A DNA stretch of 64,000 nt from Yersinia massiliensis CCUG 53443 (GCF_000312485.1 NZ_HE997651.1:67784-131783); one strand, 5' to 3'; positions 37,298 to 46,783 are shown, counted from the first letter of the stretch. Notes: generated by a model not told the origin, from the sequence alone. Program-made: numbers and translations.

Positions 37298-38061
37298 ATA
37301 CGCAACCTTTGTTAGCTGTTGAAGGGCTGTCAATGCGGTTTGGCGGATTGCTGGCGGTCAACAACGTGGGATTGACCCTTAATCAGGGGGAAATTGTCTC
37401 GCTGATTGGCCCGAATGGAGCGGGTAAAACCACCATTTTTAACTGCCTGACCGGATTTTATCGTCCGACGGGCGGCACGATTAAGTTACGTGATCGTCAT
37501 TTGGAAGGGCTGCCAGGCCAGGTGATTGCCCGTATGGGCGTGATTCGGACTTTCCAGCACGTGCGTTTATTCCGTGAAATGACGGTGATAGAGAACCTGC
37601 TGGTGGCGCAACATCAGCACCTGAAAAGTGGCATATTTGCCGGTTTGCTGAAAACGCCAGCATTTAGACGTGCGGAAGCTGACGCACTAGAACGTGCAGC
37701 AACTTGGCTAGAGCGAGTCGGGTTACTCGACTTGGCAAACCGACAGGCGGGGAATCTGGCCTATGGTCAGCAACGCCGCTTGGAAATCGCTCGTTGCATG
37801 GTCACTCGTCCCGAGTTATTGATGCTTGATGAACCCGCGGCAGGCCTGAACCCAAAAGAAACGGATGAACTCAATCAGTTGATTATGGAGTTACGAGGCC
37901 AGCATCAAGTTTCAGTGCTGCTTATTGAGCATGATATGAAACTGGTAATGGGTATCTCTGACCGCATCTATGTCGTGAATCAGGGAACGCCGTTGGCGCA
38001 AGGCAAACCCGCTGAAATCCGTGATAACCCGGATGTGATTCGGGCCTATTTAGGTGAGTAA
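37294..38061 (+). CDS. livG: LivG, branched-chain amino acid ABC ATPase
   Basis: The 255-residue ATPase has Walker [10 protein letters not shown] (about residues 37-45), the family-specific [10 protein letters not shown], signature [13 protein letters not shown] and Walker [14 protein letters not shown], with the switch His in [10 protein letters not shown]. It powers the Liv transporter together with LivF. ATGA overlap with livM; a 44-bp gap follows before livF. Confidence 0.96.
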   Translation: MNTQPLLAVEGLSMRFGGLLAVNNVGLTLNQGEIVSLIGPNGAGKTTIFNCLTGFYRPTGGTIKLRDRHLEGLPGQVIARMGVIRTFQHVRLFREMTVIENLLVAQHQHLKSGIFAGLLKTPAFRRAEADALERAATWLERVGLLDLANRQAGNLAYGQQRRLEIARCMVTRPELLMLDEPAAGLNPKETDELNQLIMELRGQHQVSVLLIEHDMKLVMGISDRIYVVNQGTPLAQGKPAEIRDNPDVIRAYLGE

Positions 38062-38105
38062 GCTTATGTTGGGTAAATGGAAAGCGGGCGAGGCATAATC
38101 ATAAC

Positions 38106-38807
38106 ATGTTGTCATTTAATCAAGTTTCAGCCCATTACGGCAAAATTCAGGCGCTACATCAGGTGAGTTTGCATATTCAGCAGGGCGAGATCGTTACCCT
38201 GATTGGTGCCAACGGCGCAGGTAAAACGACCTTGCTGGGGACCTTGTGCGGCGAACCTCGCGCGACTGAGGGCAGTATCATCTTCGGTGAGCAGGATATT
38301 ACCGACTGGCAGACAGCTCGCATTATGCGCGAAGCGATCGCGATTGTACCGGAAGGTCGTCGCGTCTTTTCTCGGATGACAGTGGAAGAGAACCTGGCGA
38401 TGGGCGGTTTTTTTGCTGATCGCCAGCAGTATCAGCAGCGCATTGAGCGGGTCTACGATTTGTTTCCACGGCTGTTTGAGCGCCGTATTCAGCGGGCAGG
38501 AACGATGTCCGGTGGTGAACAACAGATGTTGGCGATAGGTCGTGCTTTGATGAGCCAGCCTAAGTTGCTGCTCTTGGATGAGCCGTCTCTGGGGTTAGCG
38601 CCGATTATCATCCTGCAAATATTTGATACTATTCAACAGTTAAGGGAAGAAGGTATGACCATCTTCTTGGTTGAGCAGAACGCAAATCAGGCGCTAAAAT
38701 TGGCTGACCGGGGCTATGTGCTGGAGAATGGGCGTATTGTTTTGGAAGATACCGGCGCAGCTTTACTGGCAAATGAGGCCGTGCGTTCAGCGTATCTTGG
38801 CGGTTAA
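38106..38807 (+). CDS. livF: LivF, branched-chain amino acid ABC ATPase
   Basis: The 233-residue ATPase is the second motor of the Liv system. Walker A is GANGAGKTT (about 38-46), the signature is MSGGEQQMLAIGR, Walker B is LLLLDEPSLGLAP, and the switch His is replaced by Gln-Asn (LVEQNANQALKL), as is usual in LivF. It ends the operon, and a hairpin follows. In E. coli ugpB comes next; here the fimbrial cluster intervenes. Confidence 0.96.
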   Translation: MLSFNQVSAHYGKIQALHQVSLHIQQGEIVTLIGANGAGKTTLLGTLCGEPRATEGSIIFGEQDITDWQTARIMREAIAIVPEGRRVFSRMTVEENLAMGGFFADRQQYQQRIERVYDLFPRLFERRIQRAGTMSGGEQQMLAIGRALMSQPKLLLLDEPSLGLAPIIILQIFDTIQQLREEGMTIFLVEQNANQALKLADRGYVLENGRIVLEDTGAALLANEAVRSAYLGG

Positions 38808-38833
38808 AAATTTGGTTTAGCATCCTTCACTGA

Positions 38834-38855
38834 TAAGGCCCGTTTTCGGGCCTTA
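38834..38855 (+). terminator. Terminator after livF
   Basis: TAAGGCCCG pairs with CGGGCCTTA around TTTT; a short, mixed T-rich stretch follows. Confidence 0.75.
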
Positions 38856-38934
38856 TGGTTGTTACCAACGTGAATACCTTTTGAAATTTTGCTGCGGCGA
38901 CTTGTTTGCTGACCTATTTTAGGACTAGCGTACA

Positions 38935-40032
38935 TTACGCTTCAGGGGTGATGGTAAAATTCAGCGTATCGCTATAATGGCCTATATTGGTGCTGGTATC
39001 TGTAGGGTAAAGTCGCATTCTGGGTGACCAGCACATCTGTTCCATATCGCTATTTTTATCTAACCGAATGAATTTTTGGTCTTTTGGCAACTCGAAGTTT
39101 GCTTCAGTATTGTCAGCATTTTTCATTCTCACTTTGTAGTGAATAGTGTGATGGCCTTCTTTTTCTTTTAATTGAAAATACTGATTATTCCCCGCTAACC
39201 CATTTAGATTACTAGCCTTAATCATATAGCGATAACCGCTGACTCCCATAGAACGATAATGGAGACAAAACCTACTTACTATTGGGTTAACGAGTGGGGC
39301 GTGAAAGGATTGACCATTGGCAATGCTATCAAGCAAATGGTCCAAGTCTACTGGTTTTAATTGCCATGTTTCCGAGGTTAAGCGGAATTTTGGATCAACG
39401 CTTAATGTCGGTGGCGCAATACCGAGTTGTGGATCAAATGATTCGCATTGATTACCTAATGAGTTAAATGAAACGCCTTTTGATGAGAGCAGAAAATATT
39501 CTTGCTTAGTTGAGCTGGCAATGAGAATACCGCCCACCGTCGCTCCGACTCTAATGCTCTTGAGTACATTGGCTGCCACGTTGAATGACACAGAATAGTA
39601 GGGTTGGTTGAATGCAGCAGAACCACTATGAAATATAATTTGTTTGAGGGTATTATTTGATTTTTCAGGTGAAACACCATTGATCTTTAGATCACGGATA
39701 TCACCAAATTGAGTATTTAATACTGGCGAACCGTCGGTATTATAGAAATACAGTGAAAGCAGCGCATTGTTACGGCTCAATGGGATAATTCTTTCTGACT
39801 TGATTAATTCTTGCCACTGGCGTAAATGCTTTCCTGCTTTTTGGAGATTAAAAAGATTATCGGCTAGATTTACCCGAAAAGAAATGTCCACGCTATTATC
39901 ATCTAATACCTTTATTGAGCAATTGGAATAACTTTTGACATAGTTATTGTAAAAGTAGGGCTCCGCCATCGCCGTGGGGGCGACTATTGAGAGTATTAGA
40001 CCAATAAATAAGTATTTATTCTTAACTTTCAC
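38935..40032 (-). CDS. CS1/CFA-I-type fimbrial tip adhesin (CfaE/CooD-like)
   Basis: The 365-residue precursor has a signal peptide (MKVKNKYLFIGLILSIVAPT...AMA). It is the last gene of a six-gene operon. Its size agrees with the CfaE/CooD tip subunits of alpha-class (CS1/CFA-I) fimbriae, about 360 residues, which have an adhesin half and a pilin half. Few cysteines are present (for example SNCSIKV, NQCESFD, RFCLHY, MCWSP). The C-terminus ends in a beta-rich stretch, SDTLNFTITPEA, consistent with a pilin domain. It is AT-rich like the rest of the cluster. The assignment rests on operon position, length and general character; receptor unknown. Confidence 0.72.
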   Translation of the reverse strand: MKVKNKYLFIGLILSIVAPTAMAEPYFYNNYVKSYSNCSIKVLDDNSVDISFRVNLADNLFNLQKAGKHLRQWQELIKSERIIPLSRNNALLSLYFYNTDGSPVLNTQFGDIRDLKINGVSPEKSNNTLKQIIFHSGSAAFNQPYYSVSFNVAANVLKSIRVGATVGGILIASSTKQEYFLLSSKGVSFNSLGNQCESFDPQLGIAPPTLSVDPKFRLTSETWQLKPVDLDHLLDSIANGQSFHAPLVNPIVSRFCLHYRSMGVSGYRYMIKASNLNGLAGNNQYFQLKEKEGHHTIHYKVRMKNADNTEANFELPKDQKFIRLDKNSDMEQMCWSPRMRLYPTDTSTNIGHYSDTLNFTITPEA

Positions 40033-40052
40033 TTTGTGTCACTCCATGACGA

Positions 40053-40577
40053 TTAGCTGTTTGTTTCAAATATTAATGTAAGCTGCCCATGATATTTACC
40101 CGCAATATCTTGTCCATTGGGGGCTAATGCTGAAATATGCAATAGATAATCAGTCATAGTCTGCCCTGCAGAACCTTTATTTATCGTGAATACTTCTGGC
40201 GTAACCGATAATAGTTTTAAATTGGCTCGATCTTTCCCCCAGCTTATTTTGGCTGGTGAGAAAAAGTGTTGTGCTGAATGTGCAGTTTTTGTTTCCTGAC
40301 AGAGTATTAATGGTGCTTTGATTGAAACCTTGAATCCGTCTTGCCGTCGTAGTTTTACCCTGACAGGAACCTCCGCCTGAAATAGACGTATATTTTCTGG
40401 GTGATGGCTTAGCTTTATATGGTTATACCAGCCACCCGTGGGTTTTTCGATCTCGATTCTGGGTTTTGCGGTAACGTCTAATTTGACCTCAATCTCCCCT
40501 AGTTGAATCGGTACCACAGCTAACACGGGCTGCCAAAAGAAGAGTAGGAATAAGGTGCCTATTTTCATTATCTTCAT
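40053..40577 (-). CDS. Minor pilin-like fimbrial subunit
   Basis: From the ATG at 40577, which has AAGGA five bases upstream, the product is 174 residues with a signal peptide ending in QPVLA. The in-frame extension to 40646 overlaps the preceding gene and has no support. The mature protein begins VVPIQLGEIEVKLDVTAKPR and ends GKYHGQLTLIFETNS. That end parallels the end of the major pilin (GTYSGTLKLVLESGA), so it is probably an exported pilin-fold subunit rather than a third chaperone. It lies between the second chaperone and the tip gene. A shaft, linker or minor role is inference. Confidence 0.6.
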   Translation of the reverse strand: MKIMKIGTLFLLFFWQPVLAVVPIQLGEIEVKLDVTAKPRIEIEKPTGGWYNHIKLSHHPENIRLFQAEVPVRVKLRRQDGFKVSIKAPLILCQETKTAHSAQHFFSPAKISWGKDRANLKLLSVTPEVFTINKGSAGQTMTDYLLHISALAPNGQDIAGKYHGQLTLIFETNS

Positions 40578-40590
40578 CACGTTCCTTACT

Positions 40591-41253
40591 TTAATCCGCG
40601 GTGTTCGATTCAACATTGCATTGTAAGTTAAAGGGTTCATCCTCAATCATGCCTTTGATCCTATCGGTTTCCAGTTGTCGGCGTTGATCGGGATAGAGGT
40701 TAAAATCATCTATTTTTTGGTCTTTAACATTGAGCTTGTGCCACCGTAAGCGGGAGTTTCCCGAGTTGTGTAATTCGACTGATCCATTGATACAGCGGTG
40801 CTTCCACTGGTGTTTTAGTGAGGTCGGTAAATACCGGACCAATCCCATATAGCTTAGTTGCACCCCTAAGACCGCCCCATGGCCTCCACTTATATGCAGG
40901 TTTTTTTCAGGCGCCACAGATAACCGATAGACCTGTTCTTTTTCCGGAGTCTTGAGGGCTTTCAGCACTATTCTTCCACTTTGTTTAGGACCCAAGATTA
41001 ACTTAGCGGGAGCCGCAAATAGCGACGGTTGTAACTGTTCGCCAACAGGGGTTAATGACTCTTGATCGGGTGATACGCCGGGATTATTGATCTGATACAA
41101 CTGAACAGTGACATACTCGGTCGTCAGGCTGTGATTGATAACATTCACCACCGCATTGGCTTGCCGCATCTCCAGCACATGGGGTTGAATATCGATTGCC
41201 CCAAAAGCGCAAAATGGCAGCAAACTAGCTGCAACGAAGATCAAAAGGTTCAT
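40591..41253 (-). CDS. Fimbrial periplasmic chaperone (second of two)
   Basis: The 220-residue protein has a short signal peptide (MNLLIFVAASLLPFCAFGA). Its two-domain immunoglobulin-like pattern is of the alpha-fimbrial chaperone kind: VNVINHSLTTEYVTVQLYQI in the first domain, LGPKQSGRIVLKAL at the subunit-binding strand, and the Pro/Tyr-rich YRLSVAPEKN. Chaperones of this class hold pilins by donor-strand complementation and deliver them to the usher. It is 29 bp overlapped with the upstream chaperone gene. The two paralogues share the same layout but are well diverged. Confidence 0.75.
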   Translation of the reverse strand: MNLLIFVAASLLPFCAFGAIDIQPHVLEMRQANAVVNVINHSLTTEYVTVQLYQINNPGVSPDQESLTPVGEQLQPSLFAAPAKLILGPKQSGRIVLKALKTPEKEQVYRLSVAPEKNLHISGGHGAVLGVQLSYMGLVRYLPTSLKHQWKHRCINGSVELHNSGNSRLRWHKLNVKDQKIDDFNLYPDQRRQLETDRIKGMIEDEPFNLQCNVESNTAD

Positions 41254-41911
41254 TGTTTACCCTCCCGCTAAGCTGTTTGACTGGCAAGGTAATCGGTGTA
41301 CTGGCGTATACATTCAAGCTATTCGCTATTTTGGTTTTATCTTGAGAGGTGAGTTCTGTAAATTTACTGTGAACGTTGCCCGTAGAGCTGAGTATTAGGC
41401 TGTTGTCAGGCAAGCATTGATGTTGCCAATGGCGTGTTTGTGCTGATAACGGCGGCACATGGTGAATGAGGACACCGTAACCAATACTGATGGTCATGGG
41501 CGCGTGAATCTTGTTTTTATCTGTGCTGCTGCCAGTGACTTTAGTTTCGACAATTGGCTCTATATAAAGTCGATATAGGGTTTCCTGTTCCGGTGATATT
41601 AGTGGTAACAGCTTGATATCTCGTTTCTGTTTGGGCCCTAACGTAATTCGACTAGGGTTAAAAATGATTTCAGGTTGAGAAATATGACTGATTGGCGTTT
41701 TTTTCTCTGAATTTGCGCCGGGATTATCAACCCGTAATAGCGAGATATCTAAATAAAGGGGCTTATCACCGCTATTGTAAACTTGAATTGTGCGGTGTTG
41801 ATCAAGTGCTTCAACTGTTGTACGGGTAGGGATCGCCACTAGCTGGGCATAAGCCGTGGTTATCGGGTTGAACAGCAAAATAGCGATTGATAATAACTTA
41901 ATATTTTTCAT
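41225..41911 (-). CDS. Fimbrial periplasmic chaperone (first of two)
   Basis: The 228-residue precursor has a signal peptide ending in TAYA. It is a two-domain periplasmic chaperone with IQVYNSGDKPLYLDISLLRV, LGPKQKRDIKLLPL and LYRLYIEP, the same landmarks as its downstream paralogue. It is encoded directly after the usher with a 4-bp overlap (usher stop at 41908). Two chaperones in tandem suggest division of labour between major pilin and tip/minor subunits, which is inference. Confidence 0.76.
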   Translation of the reverse strand: MKNIKLLSIAILLFNPITTAYAQLVAIPTRTTVEALDQHRTIQVYNSGDKPLYLDISLLRVDNPGANSEKKTPISHISQPEIIFNPSRITLGPKQKRDIKLLPLISPEQETLYRLYIEPIVETKVTGSSTDKNKIHAPMTISIGYGVLIHHVPPLSAQTRHWQHQCLPDNSLILSSTGNVHSKFTELTSQDKTKIANSLNVYASTPITLPVKQLSGRVNNEPFDLRCS

Positions 41912-44247
41912 GGTAATTCCTGTTGAGACTGAGCGAGGTCGCAGCGATAAACATGATCACGCTGTTGGCGCATATCGCAGCGATATAAGGTTGAACCGTT
42001 TTGGACAGTAATGTTGCTTAAAAGGGTGTTGGAACTGATTGAGAACAACCCATTTGGGTGGACGTTATCACCTGTTTCCTGAATGACCCCTGTCACCGGT
42101 AACCCATTAACATCTTTGAGGAATCCGTTATAAAGCAGCTCTAACGTAATATCTGCTTTGCTGGAAAAGACTTGCCCTGGATGAGCGCGCACGATATTGA
42201 CGGGCACCTGGATATGCATATCGAGGTCGCTGCGGTCATTATGGGTCCGGATAAAGTAGCGGTCCTGATAGCGGGGAAGGGGAATGGCGTAAAGGCCTCC
42301 ACCATTGATGGGATAACCTTCAGCCTGAAAACTATAAGGCGTACCCAATAATTCAGGCGTTTCAATCAGTAAGGCAGAGCCGCTATAACTGCTACGGCCC
42401 AGAGCCATCCCTTGCGGACTAATGGCTAACATCCCGTTGTAACTGAACCCACCATTGGCTATTTTGCTATCGATACCTGCTCGGGCGGAAACATCGCCAC
42501 GGCTACCAGTACGATGCACAAAGCTACCGATACTTTGGCTATTCCTGCTGGTACTGCCATCAATGCCAAAAGAGCTGCTGCCATGACTATCAGTGAATTC
42601 CTTCTGATAACTGGCACTGGTGGTCAATTGCTGTTGCGCATAAGCGCTGTTGATATTGGCACTGCTTTGGCGTAGCGAGAGCGTCGTGTTGAGAAAAACA
42701 CTGTAATCGTTAGTACGGCCGCCACTCGCACTATTTAGGCTGATCCATTGGCTCCCTTTCTGTATGCCGAGCGATAAATTCAGGCCAAATTGTGGTTGCC
42801 GCCAATCCCAACTGCTTTGAACCCGATGCTGTCTATTATGCTGATATTGGTTAAATTGATAGCTGAGTTGAGTCGGGCCAAAACGGCGACTATAAGAAAC
42901 CGATGTACTGCCGTAGTTTGGCGCATAGATAGATACATCGGGAGTCTGATAGCGGGCGACAGAGAAATACCCTAATGTTGTATTCCCGCCGTTTAAGCGC
43001 AGATAACCACCACCGTGTTTTTCACCTGACATCATGCCGAGACTAGGGGTGATAGTTAGGTCAGCGAAACCCCATGGGCGAGATATATTCCCTTCAGCAG
43101 CCCAGTGCTGGGCATTGTCTTTAAGCAGCGAGATATTGGTTTGCAGGTTTTCAATCTTCATACTGCGACCAAATTGCACTAAGTAAGGGGGGGTTTGATG
43201 ATTGCGAGTACTGCTTTTACCCATAGTGACAAACCAGCCATAGTGGGTTTGTGCACTGATATTACTGATGATTTGGCTTTCTTGACTGACGATGCGGCCA
43301 GTGTGGCCCACTAAACGAATGTTAACGTTGTAATAGCCACCTGGGAGCTGGTTATAGTTAATTTCATTGCGGCCCAACTGGGCTGGAATACGGCGAATAA
43401 GCTGGTTATCGCGGTAAAATTCATAATCCCCCTCTGCAGTGGCATATAACACCAAGCTGCCTATAGAAGGTTTATCTAGCGCTAAATAGCTTTGGCTGCC
43501 CAAGGTAATAAATTGGTTTAAGGCTGGATTAATGAGGGTATTGATACTCCCTGCGCTGTTATCCAGATTGTTTTGCTTCCCTACTCGCAAATAGAGTGCT
43601 TTAAAATTCTTCTGTAGATAGCCACTATCAATGCCTTTTTGGGTGTAGTGCTGATACTGAGGATGATTCCACTGCTGATAATTATTCTTCGAGCGGGTGG
43701 TGTTATAAAACCAATTAACAAAGCCATAAGATTGCAAAGGTAAACCAATATAACCTTGCCCACGACCCGACATAGCACGGTAGTTTTTTGCCGTCATACG
43801 CAGGTCAAAAGATTGGTTATGCACCAACCCCCATGTCGTGGATGGCATCAGATAGCGGTTGTTATTATTATTGATAGTGATGACATTATTAACTTTATCT
43901 AGCATGATGTTATGACCTGACAAAATATAGTCACAACCCGTTTTGCACTGTAAATATGGAATCTGAGGTAAGATCTCGCTTAATAGCAATATTGATTTAT
44001 CATCTATCTTGTTAAGCTGATACTTTTTCTTATCGAAGGCTAATTGTTGCATTTCTTCTGAGTAAACAATTGGCGCGGGAAGTGTTTTACCATCCAATAT
44101 ACCCAGTAATTGCAATGTATTGTGCTCTTCAACCGGTGAGAACCCTGGCGGGATGAGATGCTCAATGGTGATGTCTTCGGCATGGGCTGGGCTTAGTATA
44201 AGAAATAATACCGTTGAAAATATTATTTTATTGGTTTTATTTTTCAC
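41908..44247 (-). CDS. Fimbrial outer-membrane usher (CfaC/CooC-like)
   Basis: The 779-residue protein has a signal peptide ending in SPAHA and then a large beta-barrel. Conserved landmarks are SLVLYATAEGDYEFYRDNQL, INYNQLPGGYYNVNIRLVG, many alternating aromatic strands such as YSRRFGPTQLSYQFNQYQHN, and a C-terminal domain with DVNGLPVTGVI and NGSTLYRCD. The size is nearer to CS1/CFA-I-type ushers than to classical FimD (about 850-880). It would secrete and assemble the subunits encoded around it. The pilin gene lies 187 bp upstream with a hairpin at its stop, so usher expression should be below that of the pilin. Confidence 0.85.
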   Translation of the reverse strand: MKNKTNKIIFSTVLFLILSPAHAEDITIEHLIPPGFSPVEEHNTLQLLGILDGKTLPAPIVYSEEMQQLAFDKKKYQLNKIDDKSILLLSEILPQIPYLQCKTGCDYILSGHNIMLDKVNNVITINNNNNRYLMPSTTWGLVHNQSFDLRMTAKNYRAMSGRGQGYIGLPLQSYGFVNWFYNTTRSKNNYQQWNHPQYQHYTQKGIDSGYLQKNFKALYLRVGKQNNLDNSAGSINTLINPALNQFITLGSQSYLALDKPSIGSLVLYATAEGDYEFYRDNQLIRRIPAQLGRNEINYNQLPGGYYNVNIRLVGHTGRIVSQESQIISNISAQTHYGWFVTMGKSSTRNHQTPPYLVQFGRSMKIENLQTNISLLKDNAQHWAAEGNISRPWGFADLTITPSLGMMSGEKHGGGYLRLNGGNTTLGYFSVARYQTPDVSIYAPNYGSTSVSYSRRFGPTQLSYQFNQYQHNRQHRVQSSWDWRQPQFGLNLSLGIQKGSQWISLNSASGGRTNDYSVFLNTTLSLRQSSANINSAYAQQQLTTSASYQKEFTDSHGSSSFGIDGSTSRNSQSIGSFVHRTGSRGDVSARAGIDSKIANGGFSYNGMLAISPQGMALGRSSYSGSALLIETPELLGTPYSFQAEGYPINGGGLYAIPLPRYQDRYFIRTHNDRSDLDMHIQVPVNIVRAHPGQVFSSKADITLELLYNGFLKDVNGLPVTGVIQETGDNVHPNGLFSISSNTLLSNITVQNGSTLYRCDMRQQRDHVYRCDLAQSQQELP

Positions 44248-44406
44248 TGGATTCCATTCCGTTTACAAGATTAATAATATGATTAAGCATCTCCCTAATA
44301 GACGTGTTGTTGATCTTGTTGATGATCAAAATTGGGTTTGCAATCGTATTTTTATGTCAAAAGGAGCAAACAGCCAAGAGACTAACTCCTGGCCGTATGT
44401 TATCTG

Positions 44407-44437
44407 TAATTAAGTTAAGCGGCTTTTCACTTAATTA
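44407..44437 (-). other. Hairpin at the end of the major pilin gene
   Basis: TAATTAAGT pairs with ACTTAATTA around 13 nt, overlapping the pilin stop codon. It could stabilise pilin mRNA or partly terminate, giving excess pilin over usher. Confidence 0.5.
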
Positions 44438-44920
44438 AGCCCCTGATTCAAGAACCAATTTGAGCGTGCCGGAATAAGTGCCTGCTGCTACGGCCGGTTG
44501 CTTGGCAGTGATGGTTAAATCACCTTCAAACTGCTTCGCTGCTATATCAAACCTTTTATCAGCGGTAGTTAGATCCTCACCATGCAACGTGACGCTGTAA
44601 TCAGTGAATTTGTCGTTGCCCCCGGCAGTGCTAACTAACTCAAAGTCTTCTGCAAGCTTAATATTTATCTTAGAATCTGTATTGGTGAGTATTATTTTAA
44701 CACCAGTGGTGTTTGTATAAGAGCCATCATTTTTGGCAAAGTCATAACCTAGTTTTATATTTTCAAGTTTCGCGCCATTGCTTTTGGTTAACGTTAAAGT
44801 ATCGACAATTTTTGCTTCAACAGTAATGTCTTTGCTTACAGGACCAGCTGCTGCTGAGGCAAACGTTGCGCTAACTAATGCTGTCATAGCCATTATTGAC
44901 AATAGTGTCTTTTTCATCAT
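44435..44920 (-). CDS. Major fimbrial subunit (CS1/CFA-I pilin family)
   Basis: The 161-residue precursor (two tandem ATG codons at 44920 and 44917) has a signal peptide ending in FASA or ASAAA. The mature protein starts near VSKDITVEAKIVDTLTLTKS, a donor strand resembling CfaB and related pilins (VEKNITVTASVDPTIDLLQ). It ends AGTYSGTLKLVLESGA, the matching acceptor-groove strand. It has no cysteine, as expected for the alpha-fimbrial class, which lacks the disulphide of classical pilins. First gene of the operon; promoter region upstream is very AT-rich. Confidence 0.82.
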   Translation of the reverse strand: MMKKTLLSIMAMTALVSATFASAAAGPVSKDITVEAKIVDTLTLTKSNGAKLENIKLGYDFAKNDGSYTNTTGVKIILTNTDSKINIKLAEDFELVSTAGGNDKFTDYSVTLHGEDLTTADKRFDIAAKQFEGDLTITAKQPAVAAGTYSGTLKLVLESGA

Positions 44921-45244
44921 GAATATCCAAAGTCCTTTATATAATTAAGCTATATTCTAATAGGTGAGTTTTAATGTGATAACTTTTTTTGAGCCACATA
45001 TGTAAAACAACGATGAGGTAGGGTGTTAATAGCGTCGCGTTTATATATTGACTGTCAAAAAAGTGGGGTAACACTAGCATGGCATGTAAGTTGGCTCAAT
45101 AATGAAATCCTTAAATTAAGTTAAAGAAACAACTTAAATAAATAGATTAAATTAATGATATAGAATTAATTCACTAGATATGGTGATAATTATAGGTGAA
45201 CTTAAATTCACTATGCGGTCAATTAAACTCACTATAAATAAGAA
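44921..45244. other. AT-rich intergenic region upstream of the pilin gene
   Basis: This stretch between the divergent pilin and ugpB genes is strongly AT-rich with many TTAA runs and no credible gene. It probably contains the fimbrial promoter and is a likely target of H-NS-type silencing. No invertible element with clear inverted repeats was seen. Confidence 0.4.
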
Positions 45245-45306
45245 CTGTCATTTGATTTTGGTAGAGCTGCCATCTTTCCGTCATATAAAAGTTATATTTC
45301 TGTCAT
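45245..45306 (+). promoter_or_regulatory. PhoB box array upstream of ugpB
   Basis: Seven-base PhoB half-sites lie in 11-bp register: CTGTCAT (45245), a poor copy at 45256, CTGCCAT (45267), CCGTCAT (45278), AAGTTAT (45289) and CTGTCAT (45300). This matches the CTGTCAT-N4-CTGTCAY Pho box of the E. coli ugpB and phoA promoters. The array begins 162 bp and ends 101 bp before the ugpB ATG. Confidence 0.82.
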
Positions 45307-45406
45307 GAAAGGGTGTCATGTTTGCTTGCGAACAAAAACTGATTTATTTCGCTCACCGACGCCTATTCATTGATGTGAGCCAGACAGATTTATTCAGGGG
45401 CTAGAT

Positions 45407-46726
45407 ATGTTTAACAATACCATTCGTAAAACGTCGATTTGTGTCGCACTGACTTTGGCTTTTAGCGCTAATGCCATGGCCGTGACTGAAATCCCTTTCT
45501 GGCATTCAATGGAAGGGGAATTGGGTAAAGAAGTTGATTCATTAGCTAACCGTTTTAACCAGTCACACAGCGATTATAAAATCATCCCTGTCTATAAGGG
45601 TAACTACGAACAAAGTCTAGCTGCTGGCATCGCAGCCTTCCGTTCTGGTAAAGCACCGGCAATCTTGCAAGTTTATGAAGTGGGTACGGCAACCATGATG
45701 GCGAGCAAGGCGATTAAGCCTGTCTTCCAAGTCTTTAAAGACGCCAATATCAATTTTGATGAGTCTGTTTTCGTGCCGACGGTCGCGGGCTATTACACCG
45801 ATGCCAAAACAGGTCATTTGTTGTCGCAGCCATTTAACAGCTCTACGCCAGTGCTGTACTACAACAAAGATGCCTTTAAGAAAGCAGGTTTGAATCCGGA
45901 CCAACCGCCTAAAACGTGGCAAGAGTTGGCGGAAGATACAGCCAAACTCCGTGCTGCGGGTTCAAGTTGTGGCTACGCCAGCGGTTGGCAGGGGTGGATC
46001 CAAATTGAGAACTTCAGCGCATGGCATGGTCAGCCAATCGCTAGCCGCAATAATGGTTTCGAAGGCACCGATGCTGTATTGGAATTCAATAAACCTTTGC
46101 AGGTTAAGCATATTCAACTGCTGTCGGATATGAATAAGAAAGGCGACTTCACCTATTTCGGCCGTAAAGACGAATCAACCGCGAAGTTTTATAACGGTGA
46201 TTGTGCCATCACCACCGCTTCTTCGGGTTCGCTTGCCGATATTCGTCAATACGCGAAATTTAACTACGGTGTCGGCATGATGCCTTACGACGCAGATGCG
46301 AAAGATGCGCCGCAAAACGCCATTATCGGCGGTGCCAGCCTGTGGGTGATGGACGGTAAAGATAAAGACACTTACAAAGGCGTGGCTGAATTCTTGCAAT
46401 ATCTGGCTCAGCCTGAAATTGCCGCCGAATGGCACCAGAAAACAGGTTACCTACCGATTACCACTGCCGCCTATGAGTTGACTAAGCAGCAGGGCTTCTA
46501 TGAGAAGAACCCTGGTGCTGATGTCGCCACTCGCCAAATGCTGAATAAGCCACCATTGCCTTATACCAAAGGGTTACGTCTGGGCAATATGCCGCAGATT
46601 CGTACCGTGGTTGATGAAGAGCTAGAAGGGGTGTGGACGGGTAAAAAAGCCCCTCAAGAAGCATTGGACAGCGCAGTGAAACGGGGTGACGTGTTACTGC
46701 GCCGCTTCGAACAGGCGAATAAATAG
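45407..46726 (+). CDS. ugpB: UgpB, glycerol-3-phosphate binding protein
   Basis: The 439-residue precursor has a signal peptide ending in ANAMA and then [20 protein letters not shown], a typical UgpB start. It is a periplasmic family-1 solute-binding protein for glycerol-3-phosphate and glycerophosphodiesters such as glycerophosphocholine. Conserved blocks include [20 protein letters not shown] and [18 protein letters not shown]. Length equals E. coli UgpB (438) within one residue. PhoB half-sites upstream indicate phosphate-starvation control. A strong hairpin separates it from ugpA. Confidence 0.97.
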   Translation: MFNNTIRKTSICVALTLAFSANAMAVTEIPFWHSMEGELGKEVDSLANRFNQSHSDYKIIPVYKGNYEQSLAAGIAAFRSGKAPAILQVYEVGTATMMASKAIKPVFQVFKDANINFDESVFVPTVAGYYTDAKTGHLLSQPFNSSTPVLYYNKDAFKKAGLNPDQPPKTWQELAEDTAKLRAAGSSCGYASGWQGWIQIENFSAWHGQPIASRNNGFEGTDAVLEFNKPLQVKHIQLLSDMNKKGDFTYFGRKDESTAKFYNGDCAITTASSGSLADIRQYAKFNYGVGMMPYDADAKDAPQNAIIGGASLWVMDGKDKDTYKGVAEFLQYLAQPEIAAEWHQKTGYLPITTAAYELTKQQGFYEKNPGADVATRQMLNKPPLPYTKGLRLGNMPQIRTVVDEELEGVWTGKKAPQEALDSAVKRGDVLLRRFEQANK

Positions 46727-46744
46727 CAATATTGAGCAGTGAAC

Positions 46745-46783
46745 TTGCCAGTTTGGGGTGCGCATTGGCCCTCAAACTGGCAA
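46745..46783 (+). other. Hairpin between ugpB and ugpA
   Basis: TTGCCAGTTTG pairs with CAAACTGGCAA around 17 nt. It has no T-run, so it is more likely a 3' stabiliser of ugpB mRNA than a full terminator. Confidence 0.6.

Noticed and set aside
44921-45244. Invertible phase-variation switch for the fimbrial operon
   Set aside because: No pair of clear inverted repeats flanking a promoter-sized segment and no recombinase gene nearby.
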